From the NCBI GenBank assembly GCA_964437825.1, contig CAYTIH010000080.1, positions 1 to 6,025 on the forward strand: a stretch of 6,025 nt of DNA. The letters are read 5' to 3'. This stretch comes from JBJFCE01 sp964437825. GTDB taxonomy: Bacteria; Bacillota; Clostridia; Lachnospirales; Lachnospiraceae. Position 1 is the first letter of the stretch. The number at the start of each line of letters is the position of its first letter. Below the pieces are notes generated by a model. That model was not told where the DNA came from. It saw only the letters and a list, made by a program, of their open reading frames with translations, and ran no database searches. The translations under genes and the position numbers were made by a program. Below, in pieces: positions 5,686-6,025 of this stretch.

Positions 5686-6025
5686 ATGGCAAGTTTATCA
5701 TTGAAGAACATCTGTAAGGTATATCCTAACGGTTTTGAAGCAGTAAAGAACTTCAACCTTGAGATTGCTGATCAGGAGTTCATTATCTTCGTAGGTCCTT
5801 CCGGATGCGGTAAGTCTACTACACTTCGTATGATCGCAGGCCTGGAGGATATTTCTTCCGGAGAATTAAGAATCGGAGACAGAGTTGTTAATGACGTAGA
5901 ACCCAAGGATAGAGATATCGCGATGGTATTCCAGAACTACGCTCTGTATCCTCATATGTCCGTATACGATAACATGGCTTTCGGTCTGAAATTAAGAAAA
6001 GTGCCTAAGGATGAAATTGATAAGA
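5686..6025 (+). CDS. msmX: MsmX/UgpC-type carbohydrate ABC transporter ATPase, 5' part
   Basis: This is the N-terminal 113 codons of an ATPase that drives import of sugars, usually di- and oligosaccharides, through CUT1-family ABC permeases. It runs off the right edge. The start ASLSLKNICKVYPNGFEAVKNFNLEIADQEFIIFVGPSG is typical of MsmX/UgpC/MalK. Walker A, GPSGCGKST, is at residues 37-45, followed by RMIAGLEDISSGE. The Q-loop region VFQNYALYPHMSVYDNMAFGLKLR has Gln83. The signature motif, Walker B and the C-terminal regulatory TOBE domain lie beyond the window. GGAGG at 5674-5678, 7 nt before the ATG, is a strong ribosome binding site. Phe is TTC in 5 of 6 cases and Asn is AAC in 6 of 7, unlike the TTT-rich neighbours, which suggests high expression. 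A stand-alone ATPase gene with its own promoter fits the shared 'multitask' ATPase role known for MsmX; symbol choice between msmX and ugpC is uncertain. Confidence 0.92.
   Translation, partial: MASLSLKNICKVYPNGFEAVKNFNLEIADQEFIIFVGPSGCGKSTTLRMIAGLEDISSGELRIGDRVVNDVEPKDRDIAMVFQNYALYPHMSVYDNMAFGLKLRKVPKDEIDK

Overview
The window reads as ordinary chromosomal DNA of a low-to-moderate GC Gram-positive anaerobe. Lachnospiraceae or a related Clostridia family is most likely. This rests on the MetRS layout (one four-cysteine zinc knuckle plus a C-terminal tRNA-binding domain), purine-rich Shine-Dalgarno sites, a DUF624/YesL protein and an MsmX/UgpC-type sugar-importer ATPase. Taxonomy is inferred from protein style only. 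All genes are on the + strand, and there is no sign of a mobile element, CRISPR array or RNA gene.

Left part (1-3149): the 3' part of metG (methionyl-tRNA synthetase) enters from the left. After a 33-nt gap comes a monoacylglycerol-lipase-like alpha/beta hydrolase. Its stop overlaps, by 4 nt (ATGA), the start of a small exported protein of unknown function that resembles the helical C-terminal part of DUF1002 proteins. The tight spacing suggests co-transcription of the hydrolase and the exported protein, possibly from the metG promoter.

Middle (3150-4265): a 141-nt intergenic region with a weak promoter candidate precedes a fermentative D-lactate dehydrogenase of the E. coli LdhA type, with its complete Arg/Glu/His catalytic set. 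It would regenerate NAD+ by reducing pyruvate.

Right part (4266-6025): a good sigma-A-like promoter (TTGCGA-17-TATACT) precedes a probable two-gene operon: a GNAT acetyltransferase and, 12 nt later, a five-helix YesL/DUF624 membrane protein. A 195-nt AT-rich region follows, holding an imperfect inverted repeat and a second promoter candidate. It leads into the start of an msmX/ugpC-like ABC transporter ATPase, which runs off the right edge. Its codon choice differs visibly from its neighbours and suggests high expression.

I found no convincing new system. The points most worth a second look are the lipase/exported-protein pair and the structured leader of the ATPase gene.
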